A stretch of 30,323 nucleotides of DNA from Sphacelaria rigidula (lineage: Eukaryota > Phaeophyceae > Sphacelariales): contig CAXNAA020000064.1 of the NCBI GenBank assembly GCA_964200075.2, forward strand, positions 1-30,323, in the 5' to 3' direction. The notes beneath the pieces were generated by a model, which was given only the letters and a program-made list of their open reading frames with translations, was not told the DNA's origin and made no database searches. Of this stretch, positions 11,392 to 18,100 are shown piece after piece (position 1 is the first letter of the stretch; the number at the start of each line of letters is the position of its first letter). Made by a program: the position numbers and the translations under genes.

Positions 11392-13750
11392 GCGACAACA
11401 ACATCAGGTATCGCCCCGGTGGTCCACTGGTTCGACTGCTACCATTAGGGTGGAGAAAACGTGTGTTCTATTCCCAATGCAATGGGTTTTTCCTTCCAAG
11501 TATCTTATTTTCCCCGTCAAAAGCGTGAGCACGTGAGTTGATTTCTTGAGAACACGGATCGTCCCGAGAAAGGGGAGGGGTTTAAAATGCGTCAAAGAAA
11601 AATAGATACACATATATTTCAATTTAAATGTGGCCAGCGTAGCGGGCTACCATGTTCCGTGCGAAGCACGAGCTTATGCCGTGTGTCTAGCTAGTTCACA
11701 CCAAATTCAAGTGGTCAGTGTTTGAGTGCAGTGGAGCCAAGTGCTTGGCCGACCAATACATTAGAGACAACCGATATCCTCGTCCAAAGGTCATTGCACA
11801 AGAATTAGGATACAGTTGAACTGCCCACAGCGGTGATTACGGCACGCCGTTTTCACCCCCAGCGAGTTGTTCTCTGTGGCTAGGTCCGTTGGAAAGGTGT
11901 AGTCTGTAGCAATACTTCCTTTTTGTGCATCCTTCATTGATTCTTGGCGTTGGCGCTATTTATTGAAAACAGTAGAATAAAGTAAGTAACTGGCACCGCC
12001 ACTACTGCCTTAATCTCTTGTTGTTCCTATGGAGCCCATGGCGGACGCCGTACAAAACAATCGTGCGATATGTGCCGCGTGTCGCACGCACCTCAGCCAT
12101 CTTCTACCATCAGATGAGTGTTTAGCGAGGTTTCCTCCTTCCTTCGATGGAAAAACAGGTATTTACATACGCGGTACATCTTCATCCCTCATTCAACCCG
12201 AGTGAAAACATATACCGCTGGGCTATCCCGCATAAGTCAGCCAGTAGAAATTGGTACTGCTGAGTATTACCGAGGTATTCAGCCAGCGGTAAACGGTGCA
12301 GCTGAGTTATATTGTATAGCTCAGCCAGTGGAAATACGCACCGCTGAGTTATACGAAAATGAGTTGACTCGAGTGAAGGTGAGTTGAGTTGTCCGACGTA
12401 GGGACTTTGGTACGCAGGCGTTGGCTCTCGAGCGAAATTTAACTGTTCCAACCCCCCAAGCCTGTCCATTCGGAATGAACGTAGCCAAGTAGGCGTCCGG
12501 GTCTTCCAAGAAGTAGACGATATTAATCAGTAGCCCTTGCCCATTGGTCATACACAAACAGTGGTTGATACTTGCTTTTACTAGACTTCAGATTGAACAC
12601 CAACATTCGGAACTTTGGAGAGGCTGACAGTCCCAAGTGCTCCTAGCTCGTCCAGCACGTGTTTTTGTCCAAGATCGGCACCGCACGCGCCGATTGGAGG
12701 TCTGCCAACGCACACTTTACCTAGGAAATCTTCTGCATCACCCACGCCCGAGGTTTCTTTTATGCCTTGGTCGGGGTTCGGGTTCGGGTTAAAGGGGTGC
12801 GTTAGGGTTGGCCGCACGTCCGTATCACTCACTCTTATGTACGACCAATGGGTAAGGTCCCCCGATGTATTCACCGAAACAAATACCGACAAAGATAGCT
12901 GTATGTCAACATAAATAGTGCCCATGAATATCTACGTGCAATACCGCGTATCCGTAGTACTCACGTGCTCGGTGGTGCGGTCGAATTGGATACGAGGGCG
13001 CGGCAACCGCGATACGGTACTCGTGAATTCGCGGGTCGCGTCAGAAAGATCCAGCCTGCAGCATTGCAGCAAACACTTGTTGCAAACTACTGCCTGTGAG
13101 GAGACAATCTCAAACACACAAGGGAAGGGCATCCGCCCCGCACGCGTACTCATCGGTAGCTCTGACTACAGTCAAAATCTTAAAGTCTTTGTCTACTGCA
13201 ATACACCTCGACACTCGGTTGTACTAACGGATACGTGCTGTCAGAGCAACCTGTGTAGAGCAGCAGACAATACAGACAATACAAGAACGGGGAGTAGCAG
13301 TCAGTTTTACCTGTCCTTGACGTACTCCGATGTTGCTTTCAACGCCTCCTCGAGCCTACCCTCCTGAGCAGCCGTCACCAAGTTTTGTGTCTGCTCCACA
13401 CCTTCCTGCGCACGCTTCTTGATGAAGTCAAAAAGCATGCTCGGACTTCCTCTTGCAGCGCCAGTCCTTGTCCCTCTACGTGTGCCTTCTGGCCGTCGCG
13501 GCGAACCAACAGCCTCTCCATAGTACCAGCCATGCTGCTGCTGTCTAGTTGACGTTTGCTCGCTTGCGGCAACGGGTAGCCATTGTGTTCTATCGAACAC
13601 AGTGGAGGATGCGCGTAGAGGTGTGAAGGCACTGGAGGTCAGCACTGTGAATGAGTGTGCTGTGTGCAGGACTAACCCCGCCCATAACGCGGCCCTCAAC
13701 ATGATCTGTCGACTCGTCCATGGAGCCATGGGGCCGGGAGCGCTTTTCAT
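765..13750 (-). CDS. ftsY: Chloroplast SRP receptor FtsY (cpFtsY), five 5' exons, 3' end off the window
   Basis: FtsY is the GTPase receptor of the chloroplast signal recognition particle. It docks cpSRP54 at the thylakoid and delivers light-harvesting proteins to the Alb3 insertase. Exons (minus strand): 13750-13311, 6684-6570, 5569-5435, 3516-3263, 926-765. They join in phase into 368 complete codons. Visible in the product: a bipartite plastid presequence (residues 1 to about 100), N-domain helices (about 147-230), the G1 loop GANGMGKTTT (281-290), DTFRAAA (312-318, split by an intron) and G3 DTSG (366-369). The DTFRAAAVEQL form, as opposed to the SRP54 form DTFRAGA, marks FtsY. The G4/G5 motifs and C-terminus must lie left of base 1. 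Introns are 6626, 1000, 1918 and 2336 bp. An in-frame stop lies six codons before the ATG at 13750; the in-frame Met at residue 8 is an alternative start. Confidence 0.92.
2290..2345 (+). repeat. Dispersed repeat (CCCTCCC...CCGTGGT family), copy 1
   Basis: gaacccctcccttcctcggg followed by acgaatccgtggtctcaag is nearly repeated at 5905-5950 (plus) and, inverted, at 11545-11590. A weaker inverted match is at about 3136-3165. I cannot assign it to a known element. Confidence 0.55.
3066..3124 (+). repeat. Dispersed GTACTCAT...GACCACGCATCC repeat, copy
   Basis: The unit gtactcatt-gttgcttgcc-ttagtcgtttgaccattga-ccacgcatcc is shared with 5786-5842 and 30247-30303, and inverted at 20-75 and 136-190. 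Each plus-strand copy directly follows a run of G. On the minus strand the three plus copies encode a similar peptide, DAWSMVKRLRQA-type. Confidence 0.7.
3183..3230 (+). repeat. (CAA)n microsatellite in ftsY intron 4
   Basis: About 15 CAA/CAG triplets. The plus strand would read poly-Gln and the minus strand poly-Cys or poly-Leu, but the tract lies in an intron, so these readings are incidental. Confidence 0.9.
3263..3516 (-). CDS. ftsY: ftsY exon 4: G1 (P-loop)
   Basis: The exon is 254 nt. Acceptor cttgcag|GTG, donor AG|gtagcc. It encodes VLNGG, a spacer of about 45 residues, then VLFFMGANGMGKTTTVGKVA with all the GxxGxGKT(T/S) residues, and KVLLAAADTF. The Arg of DTFR is split across the intron (AG|G). 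Confidence 0.93.
3758..3776 (+). repeat. Poly-G run of 19
   Basis: An uninterrupted homopolymer inside ftsY intron 3. The exact length is likely unreliable in an assembly. Confidence 0.85.
4327..4735 (+). mobile_element. tRNA-derived SINE, split by a MITE
   Basis: The two outer parts, 4327-4352 and 4558-4735, read as one unit when the MITE between them is ignored. The A-box-like gtggctcattt is followed, across the insertion, by agtaacc. The Pol III B-box-like gtgggttcgaatctc lies at 4596-4610. The 3' part (about 4670-4715: ggcgtccagaatagatgaga followed by tgacaacacacaac) is shared with repeats at 10806-11040 (inverted) and 27790-28005. A tRNA-type head, a shared 3' part and a CA-rich tail are SINE features. 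It is not a functional tRNA gene because no acceptor stem pairs. Confidence 0.6.
4353..4557. mobile_element. 205-bp MITE with about 62-bp inverted ends (hAT-like)
   Basis: The left end starts caagggcaggtcgagtagag. The right end read in reverse starts caagggtaggtcgagtagag, and the two arms match over about 62 bp with about five mismatches. Flanks ctcatttg and ctcattta fit an 8-bp target duplication with one change. A CAAGGG terminus plus an 8-bp duplication is hAT-type; the superfamily is inference. A larger relative is at 9930-10692. Confidence 0.8.
5435..5569 (-). CDS. ftsY: ftsY exon 3: rest of the N domain
   Basis: This exon is 45 codons, phase 0 at both ends (acceptor cctcag|GCA, donor CAG|gtgaga). 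ALLQADLGATTSFQIIEDLR is the N-domain ALLxADxG signature followed by the helix leading to the G domain. Confidence 0.9.
5753..5889 (+). repeat. G-rich tracts with G-quadruplex potential
   Basis: gggggtgggtgggtgggtgg at about 5753 and further G runs to 5889 satisfy the four-G-run rule on the plus strand. This is the non-template-like strand for the minus-strand ftsY transcript, so the RNA would be C-rich. Confidence 0.6.
5786..5842 (+). repeat. Dispersed GTACTCAT...CATCC repeat, copy
   Basis: Same family as 3066-3124 and 30247-30303, again directly after a G run, here with several substitutions. Confidence 0.65.
5905..5950 (+). repeat. Dispersed CCCTCCC...CCGTGGT repeat, copy 2
   Basis: taacccctcccttcctctga followed by atacatccgtggtgtcaac matches 2290-2345 with scattered differences. 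Confidence 0.5.
6570..6684 (-). CDS. ftsY: ftsY exon 2: start of the N domain
   Basis: The exon is 115 nt. Acceptor aacag|G completes Arg147, and the product reads NAKFADGLAQSRLRF through to LEKLEE. This matches the first helices of the FtsY N domain. The donor is gag|gtgtcc, a weak GT site. It was chosen because it joins in phase to ALLQADLG of the next exon, giving the family-typical LEELEEALL-type helix. Confidence 0.88.
7075..7212. mobile_element. 138-bp hAT-like MITE, copy 1
   Basis: The left end is caaaccttgggcaatag and the right end in reverse is cacaccctggacgatag. The arms contain tactgcgtacagtat and its counterpart. Flanks cacttgtt and ctctcgtt agree at 6 of 8 positions. Length and ends match the copy at 8273-8410. 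Confidence 0.75.
8273..8410. mobile_element. 138-bp hAT-like MITE, copy 2
   Basis: cacaccctggacaatag at the left and, in reverse, cacgccctggaaaaaat at the right. Arms of about 46 bp share aaaaaat-tactgcgtacagta. The flanks are cttcgtac and attcgtac, an 8-bp duplication with one change. It is exactly as long as copy 1. Confidence 0.8.
8785..8798 (+). repeat. Solo end of the 25-kb minisatellite element
   Basis: attcgtccgaaccg is identical to the right terminus at 26510-26523, and the following gtgaatta resembles gtggaata there. It is probably a fragment of the same element family. Confidence 0.4.
9250..9650 (+). pseudogene. Decayed Tc1/mariner-type transposase
   Basis: The frame through 9430-9640 has two in-frame stops and reads LRQVSE, stop, LKDIGLD, stop, then LLRWFKKQ, RRIKPSLSPEHKLRRIGF and ICDQVDE. 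A helix-turn-helix-like xLxRWxK, then KPxLxxxHKxxRxxF is the order found before the catalytic DDE domain of eukaryotic Tc1/mariner-like transposases. Upstream, in another frame, ERYGVGPEYPTKLWKNDKAK resembles the first DNA-binding helices. The DDE part and both ends are missing. The family assignment is from motif memory only. Confidence 0.5.
9930..10692. mobile_element. 763-bp TIR element with internal tandem repeats
   Basis: The ends are caagggcaggtcgagtagag at the left and the exact inverse at the right, the same terminus as the 205-bp MITE. Flanks gatatttt and gatatgtc agree at 6 of 8. The left end recurs inside at 10136 and 10308 (caaggg/caagag plus taggtcgagtagagta), each copy followed by a hairpin of the actcgggta...tacccgagt type. 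The remainder is a repeat of about 40-43 bp (gtagattgagtatgacctca followed by aatactctactcaaattttgg). No coding capacity. Confidence 0.75.
10806..11040 (-). mobile_element. SINE-like dispersed repeat, copy (inverted)
   Basis: About 230 bp that match 27790-28005 in reverse along their full length: an AC-rich tail, gatgggatgacaa, tggcatccagaatagatggg, accgagaggtg, an A run, then the ccgtagaacgaaggtg region. The 3' 80 bp also match the SINE at 4327-4735. No Pol III boxes are recognised in this copy. Confidence 0.6.
11352..11406 (+). repeat. (CAG/CAA)n microsatellite
   Basis: About 18 CAG or CAA triplets with one CGA interruption, within ftsY intron 1. Confidence 0.85.
11545..11590 (-). repeat. 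Dispersed CCCTCCC...CCGTG repeat, inverted copy
   Basis: The reverse complement (aaacccctcccctttctcgg followed by gacgatccgtgttctcaag) matches 2290-2345. Confidence 0.5.
12205..12374. repeat. 42-bp minisatellite with internal dyad, copy in ftsY intron 1
   Basis: At least three units of 42 bp, each starting cagccagtgg or similar and ending in gctgagttatattgtatagct. The end of each unit is a short palindrome (agttata...tatagct). The reverse complement matches the array at 17525-17720. Confidence 0.7.
12770..12815 (+). repeat. Degenerate telomere-like G-rich stretch
   Basis: ggggttcgggttcgggttaa followed by aggggtgcgttagggttgg contains one exact TTAGGG and near-units. It may be an old relic of the telomeric array seen in the 214-bp elements or chance G/T richness. 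Confidence 0.3.
13311..13750 (-). CDS. ftsY: ftsY exon 1: plastid presequence and N-terminal acidic helix
   Basis: This exon encodes residues 1-146 plus two bases of Arg147. A hydrophobic core at about residues 17-28 is followed by HTAHS-FTVL. Cleavage before Phe34 would expose the Phe that heterokont plastid import needs. The next roughly 65 residues are rich in Ser, Thr and Arg, as in a transit peptide. The mature part begins near the SMLFDFIKKRAQEG stretch and ends in YVKD. The donor is AG|gtaaaa. Confidence 0.9.
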
Positions 13751-14095
13751 GATGCTGAAGTATTAGAAAATAGTTTTTCAATGCAGTAACAACTAAAATA
13801 TGACAAATATTCAGCGTAATTACATCGTTGAATAAAGGCGTTTCTTTCACGCGTGTGGACGGCTGTGCACGTAGCCGTCACCCCGCCCGTTGTGGCTCTT
13901 CGCGCCCGCCTGCTGGCGGCGAATTTCAGCGCAACGCTGTATCACAGCTGGGTTCTGATTCTCATCGTGATTCGCCTCTTGCTGACAACCGCTTCCTGGT
14001 GCTTGTAAAAGAATATACATAACGATACATGCAGTAATTTCCGAGGTGTGCAGGGAGTGTGTTGCCATCCAGAGTGGGAAAGCAGGCTCAAGTAT

Positions 14096-14359
14096 TCAAG
14101 CACCCAACGAACCACAAGGTTCCTGGTATTGCAGCTTCATTTCAGTTTTACTGCCAAGTATAGAATATTCCACATGGACGCTGGCGGTGGCGCTATGATG
14201 GGCGATGGCGGTTACCATTTTGTCGAAGACGCCATGTTTCCTCAAGAAGAGATCAAAGTGCCCGCAGCTGTAAGCCATCAGAATGAAGAGAAAGGTCTGG
14301 GTGAGCCTCTTCGGCGCAGTGTCAGGTGGAAATGGCCGCGCCTCCATAGTTTTAGACAT
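14096..14359 (-). CDS. Possible small membrane protein, strand uncertain
   Basis: The minus strand from ATG at 14359 reads 87 aa with one hydrophobic segment (TQTFLFILMAYSCGHFDLFL) and plausible codon use, mostly C or G in third position. On the plus strand the same bases, from ATG 14174, run open to a textbook donor, cgcag|gtaagg at about 14380, which could be an upstream exon of the ankyrin gene or of another gene. I recognise neither product, and only one strand is likely to be real. Confidence 0.25.
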   Translation of the reverse strand: MSKTMEARPFPPDTAPKRLTQTFLFILMAYSCGHFDLFLRKHGVFDKMVTAIAHHSATASVHVEYSILGSKTEMKLQYQEPCGSLGA

Positions 14360-14575
14360 CGGCGTATTGGTCTTGCGCAGGTAAGGGACGCTGGTTTCGT
14401 GTGTGGAAGGGCATAGTGACCAATTGGCGAGCAGCTGGGACTTGACTGGGATCGTAACTTCCTGTGTCAAAGCTGTCAAGGACTTTGTGCCCTTGCCTTT
14501 GGTGTGTGGTCTTGGCGGGGGTCTGTAAATGCCAGGTGTAGCGAACATGTACGAGCCTGAAGCAACAGCAGAGAC

Positions 14576-14789
14576 TGTAATGCGTGAGAGGACCGCGTGC
14601 TTAGAGGACCGCATCGGAATTTGAAAACACCTATGGTTAGGGTTAGGGTTAGGGTTAGGGTTAGGGTTAGGGTCAGGGCCATGGTACCTGCAGGGACTGA
14701 CCCGATGAGTTTTGAGAAACAACGTCGATCCTGAGGTATTTTGAACTACGGCGCGGTCCTCTACGCACGCGGTCCTCTCACGCATTACA
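14576..14789 (+). mobile_element. 214-bp TIR element with TTAGGG array, copy 1
   Basis: The ends are inverted repeats of 37 bp, starting tgtaatgcgtgagaggaccg, with one mismatch. They are flanked by a perfect 5-bp duplication, gagac (14571-14575 and 14790-14794). Inside are six perfect TTAGGG units (14637-14672) plus a TCAGGG. Each arm contains agaggaccgc twice. TG...CA ends with a 5-bp duplication are LTR-like; the long inverted arms are MITE-like. It lies just upstream of the ankyrin gene. Confidence 0.88.
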
Positions 14790-14993
14790 GAGACAACCAC
14801 TACTCAATACACCCAGCTTGCACTTTTTTTTTCTATCCCTGTACATCGCGTGCGCCGTATTCCACCCTCTCAGGCGCCTGTTCAACAACAGCAGGAGCAA
14901 CATCGTATGGTCGCCGCAGCGTTGCTCATGCGCACATCGCTGGACCTGAAGAACGGTTCAGCCACCCATCTACTGAGTCATTCAGAGTACACC

Positions 14994-15147
14994 ATGAACG
15001 TGCCAACTCTCTTCGATGCGGTGACAGATGGTAACCTTCGCGACGTGCATAAATTACTTAGGGCTGGGGCATCGGGACGAAACGCAGCGTTGCTGCATGC
15101 GATATGTATCGACAACACCCCCGCGGTAGAAGCCTTGCTCGTGGCAG
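14994..15147 (+). CDS. Ankyrin gene exon 1
   Basis: Encodes residues 1-51: LFDAVTDGNLRDVHKLLRAG and AVEALLVAG, two repeats. The donor is GGCAG|gtgcgg, chosen because it leaves phase 1, as exon 2 requires. The exon sits between the two 214-bp elements. Confidence 0.7.
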
Positions 15148-18100
15148 GTGCGGAACCCAAGGGCCGTCAGGAGTACCAACTGTGGCATCGCTGATGTAAT
15201 GCGTGAGAGGACCGCGTGCTTAGAGGACCGCATCGGAATTTGAACATCCCTATGGTTAGGGTTAGGGTTGGGGTTAGTGTTAGGGTTATGGTCAGGAGCG
15301 TAGTACCTGCAGGGACTGACCCGAGTGGTTTTGAAAAAAGTCGATCCTGAGGTGTTTTGAACTACTACGGCGCGGTCCTCTAAGCACGCGGTCCTCTCAC
15401 GCATTACAGCTGATGTATTCTGGGTGCCTCGTGTGCTGGGGGTATGTACCCTGCGTGAACGGTGGGTTGCGTGTGGCTTCATACAAACCCTTATTCTCGG
15501 CAGAGCAGTTTCGCTCCGGGCACAGGCGACGGTGATACATGGGTAGAGTGCTTACACTCATGTCAGCGTTATTGGTGTCCTCGGCAGCTTGTCACAGGTA
15601 GAACTTACAGATTTTCCCCACTAATACCACAGGCGAGAACAGTATTTGAATGCGGAAGTCAAGGTGAATCATGATTGTGGTGACCGGTCCTCTTGGTGCT
15701 GAAATGCTAAAACAGTCCCCAGCAACAAGAATTGAAAATCACGCGGACGCCCACACCCGTCGTTGAACGTCGCAGGTGTCTCAGTCACGGGAGCGGTAAT
15801 CCACCACGTGGCAGCAGTTGGTTGTGCAGACGTTCTGGTGGCGCTCATGTGTTACGCGAGAGCTGTCAACAAGGTCACAGAACTACTGAATGCTCGCAAC
15901 ACCAACGGTGAGACAGCGCTTCACGTGGCCGTTAAGGCTGCACATATTCAAACGACAATCGTTCTCCTAGCCGAGGGCTGCCCTTGTAACGCGAAGAGTT
16001 TCCTGAACGGGGCGACGGCTCTACATGAAGCCGTGTTGCGCCGAAACTCCCGCTTGATTTATGCATTGCTACGTCATGGACGAGGGACCTCTGTTGTGTT
16101 GCCTGATGGAGCAATGGGAGCCCTAGCCAACATCAAGGAGGAATCGTGTGTGCCAACCACTGCAAACGAGGTCGGGTTTCGATTATCACGTAGACCCGCT
16201 CAACTGATACACACTGTGGTTGCGACTGAAGGCGCGAGGGTTCTGGAGGACCTCCTTAAAACTGAATTAGTAACCGTGCGAGCCAAGGATAGATATGGAT
16301 ATACTGCTGTGCATATTGCAGCTTTGCGAGGAGAAGTTGGCGTTATGGCTTCACTGCTCGACAGTGGCGCTTCAGTGGACGACAAAGAGTTTTCTCGAGG
16401 ACGCGCTCCCCTCCATATTGCGGCATGTCAAGGCTACTACGACGTTGTAAGATTACTGATCGAATACGGTGCCCCGGTTGACCAGAAGGAGGAAGAAGAT
16501 CGGACGCCCATGCATTTGGCCGTGTTGAACGAGCATGTCAGTGTAGTGACACTTCTTTTGGGTGGCGGCGCATGTGATAGCGAAGACCGCTCCGGGTGCA
16601 CGGCATTGCGCTACGCGGTGAGGAGCAAGCAGGAAGAGATAGTCTATATATATGCGGCTCACTACGAAAAGAGAAGAATCGTGGGAGCAATAGAGGAAGA
16701 AGAACTCGATAGAAGTGGACTTGGGCAGAGGGACTCAAGCGGACGCAGTTTGCTACACGACGCAGTCCGAACGGGGTGCCATGCAATGGTCCAGGCACTG
16801 TTGTGCGTGGGTGCAAGGATTCTTTTTCAGGACAACCTGGGACAATCTCCAAGCCATTATGCCGCTACTGCTGCAGACAACGTTTCGATCATATCGGATC
16901 TTCTGCATCATGACAGTAGAGCTATGAATGCTCTGGATCACGCCGGTCGCACACCACTCCACATTGCTGTGAGCACTGGCCATACTGATATCGTACGGGT
17001 GATTCTCGAGCATCAGCCCTCTGTTGCCACCTACCAAGATAACGCCGGAGTTACACCGTTAGATCTTGCCCTTTCCGCAATGTCTGAAGAGCTTTGCCGT
17101 CTGCTTATCGAGAAGGGCGCGTGTTGGCATGATCAACTGGTCGAAGCCATCTATCGTGGTGATGCGAATCTCGTGAGGTTTATGCTGAGGGTAATTGCAG
17201 AACCACTGAACACCATTTCCGAAAGGCTACCCCGTAGTGCATTGGCCTGCGCTGTGCTGTCAGGTCACGTTGGTGAGTGGATAATAGATACCTTCTTGCG
17301 CGTACGTGTCACATCTGCCCAATATCCTACACGTCTCAACCACTCGAGTGGACATGTCGCACGGCAGTGTGCGAAACTATGCTCACAGCGCCCGCCCCAG
17401 CACCAAGGAGTCAAAGATGTTGTAGCAACGCCAAATATTATGCAGCATGATCGCACCTCATGACGTCAACTTCCGGGTGACTCATGCAACATGACTGAGT
17501 TGTACATGGGTTGTACTTCTCTTCACTGGCTGAGTTTTACGGTATACCCCGGCGGTACCCCTTTCCGCTGGATAAGTTATACCGTATAACTCAGCGGCTC
17601 CTATTTCCACTGGATGAGCTATATAGTATATCTCAACGCTGTCTTCACCCACTGGATGAACTATTCGGTAACATATAATGCAGCGCTACCTTTTCCCACT
17701 GAATGCGTCATACCACATAATAATTGAGTGAGCCGATGAGTTTTCCGACGTGTGGGACACTTTCAGGTGTTACGAAAATGCTGCTCCACGAATTTGATGC
17801 AGACCCGGATGAGGAGGTTCAGCCCGGATCAACACTCCTTCATTCGACGTTGAAAAATGAATTATCATACCCTCACATGGCGCAGGTACGAGGGATACAA
17901 GCATTTGTGCATCAGCTATTCGCTATAGCGTGTACCGTGTTCCGTGTGCACGACATTGCATCAAAGGTGAAGCTTGCCTTTGCGAGATCCCCACTAGCAT
18001 ACTTAGAATGAGCAGACTCGGTACCCATATGTGTGGCGGTATAAGTTTATACGAATCAATCAAAAAGCAAAAAGAGGGCACCTTTTGCGGTCGGACCGTG

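Larger units (their letters stand above)
6685..13310 (-). other. ftsY intron 1 (6626 bp)
   Basis: Donor AG|gtaaaa at 13310 and acceptor aacag at 6685. The two exons join in phase (AG|G, Arg), and the product reads on into the FtsY N domain, so no exon need be missing. It holds two 138-bp MITEs, a transposase remnant, the 763-bp element, a SINE-like copy, a CAG/CAA microsatellite and a 42-bp minisatellite. About 8420-9160 and 11640-12110 look like plain non-coding sequence. Confidence 0.75.
13751..14993. other. Divergent intergenic region between ftsY and the ankyrin gene
   Basis: The two start codons are 1243 bp apart and face away from each other, so both promoters should lie here. I recognise no TATA box or initiator with confidence. 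The region contains an ambiguous small ORF (14096-14359) and a 214-bp element ending 204 bp before the ankyrin ATG. Confidence 0.6.

Noticed and set aside
12581-12925. 114-aa minus-strand frame (DFLGKVCVGRPPIGACGADL)
   Set aside because: No family recognised; in-phase FtsY exons skip it, and the NPNPNP part is telomere-like low complexity.
14096-14800. 234-aa minus-strand frame with Pro-Asn repeats
   Set aside because: The PNPNPN part is the antisense of the TTAGGG array in the 214-bp element, so the full-length frame is chance.
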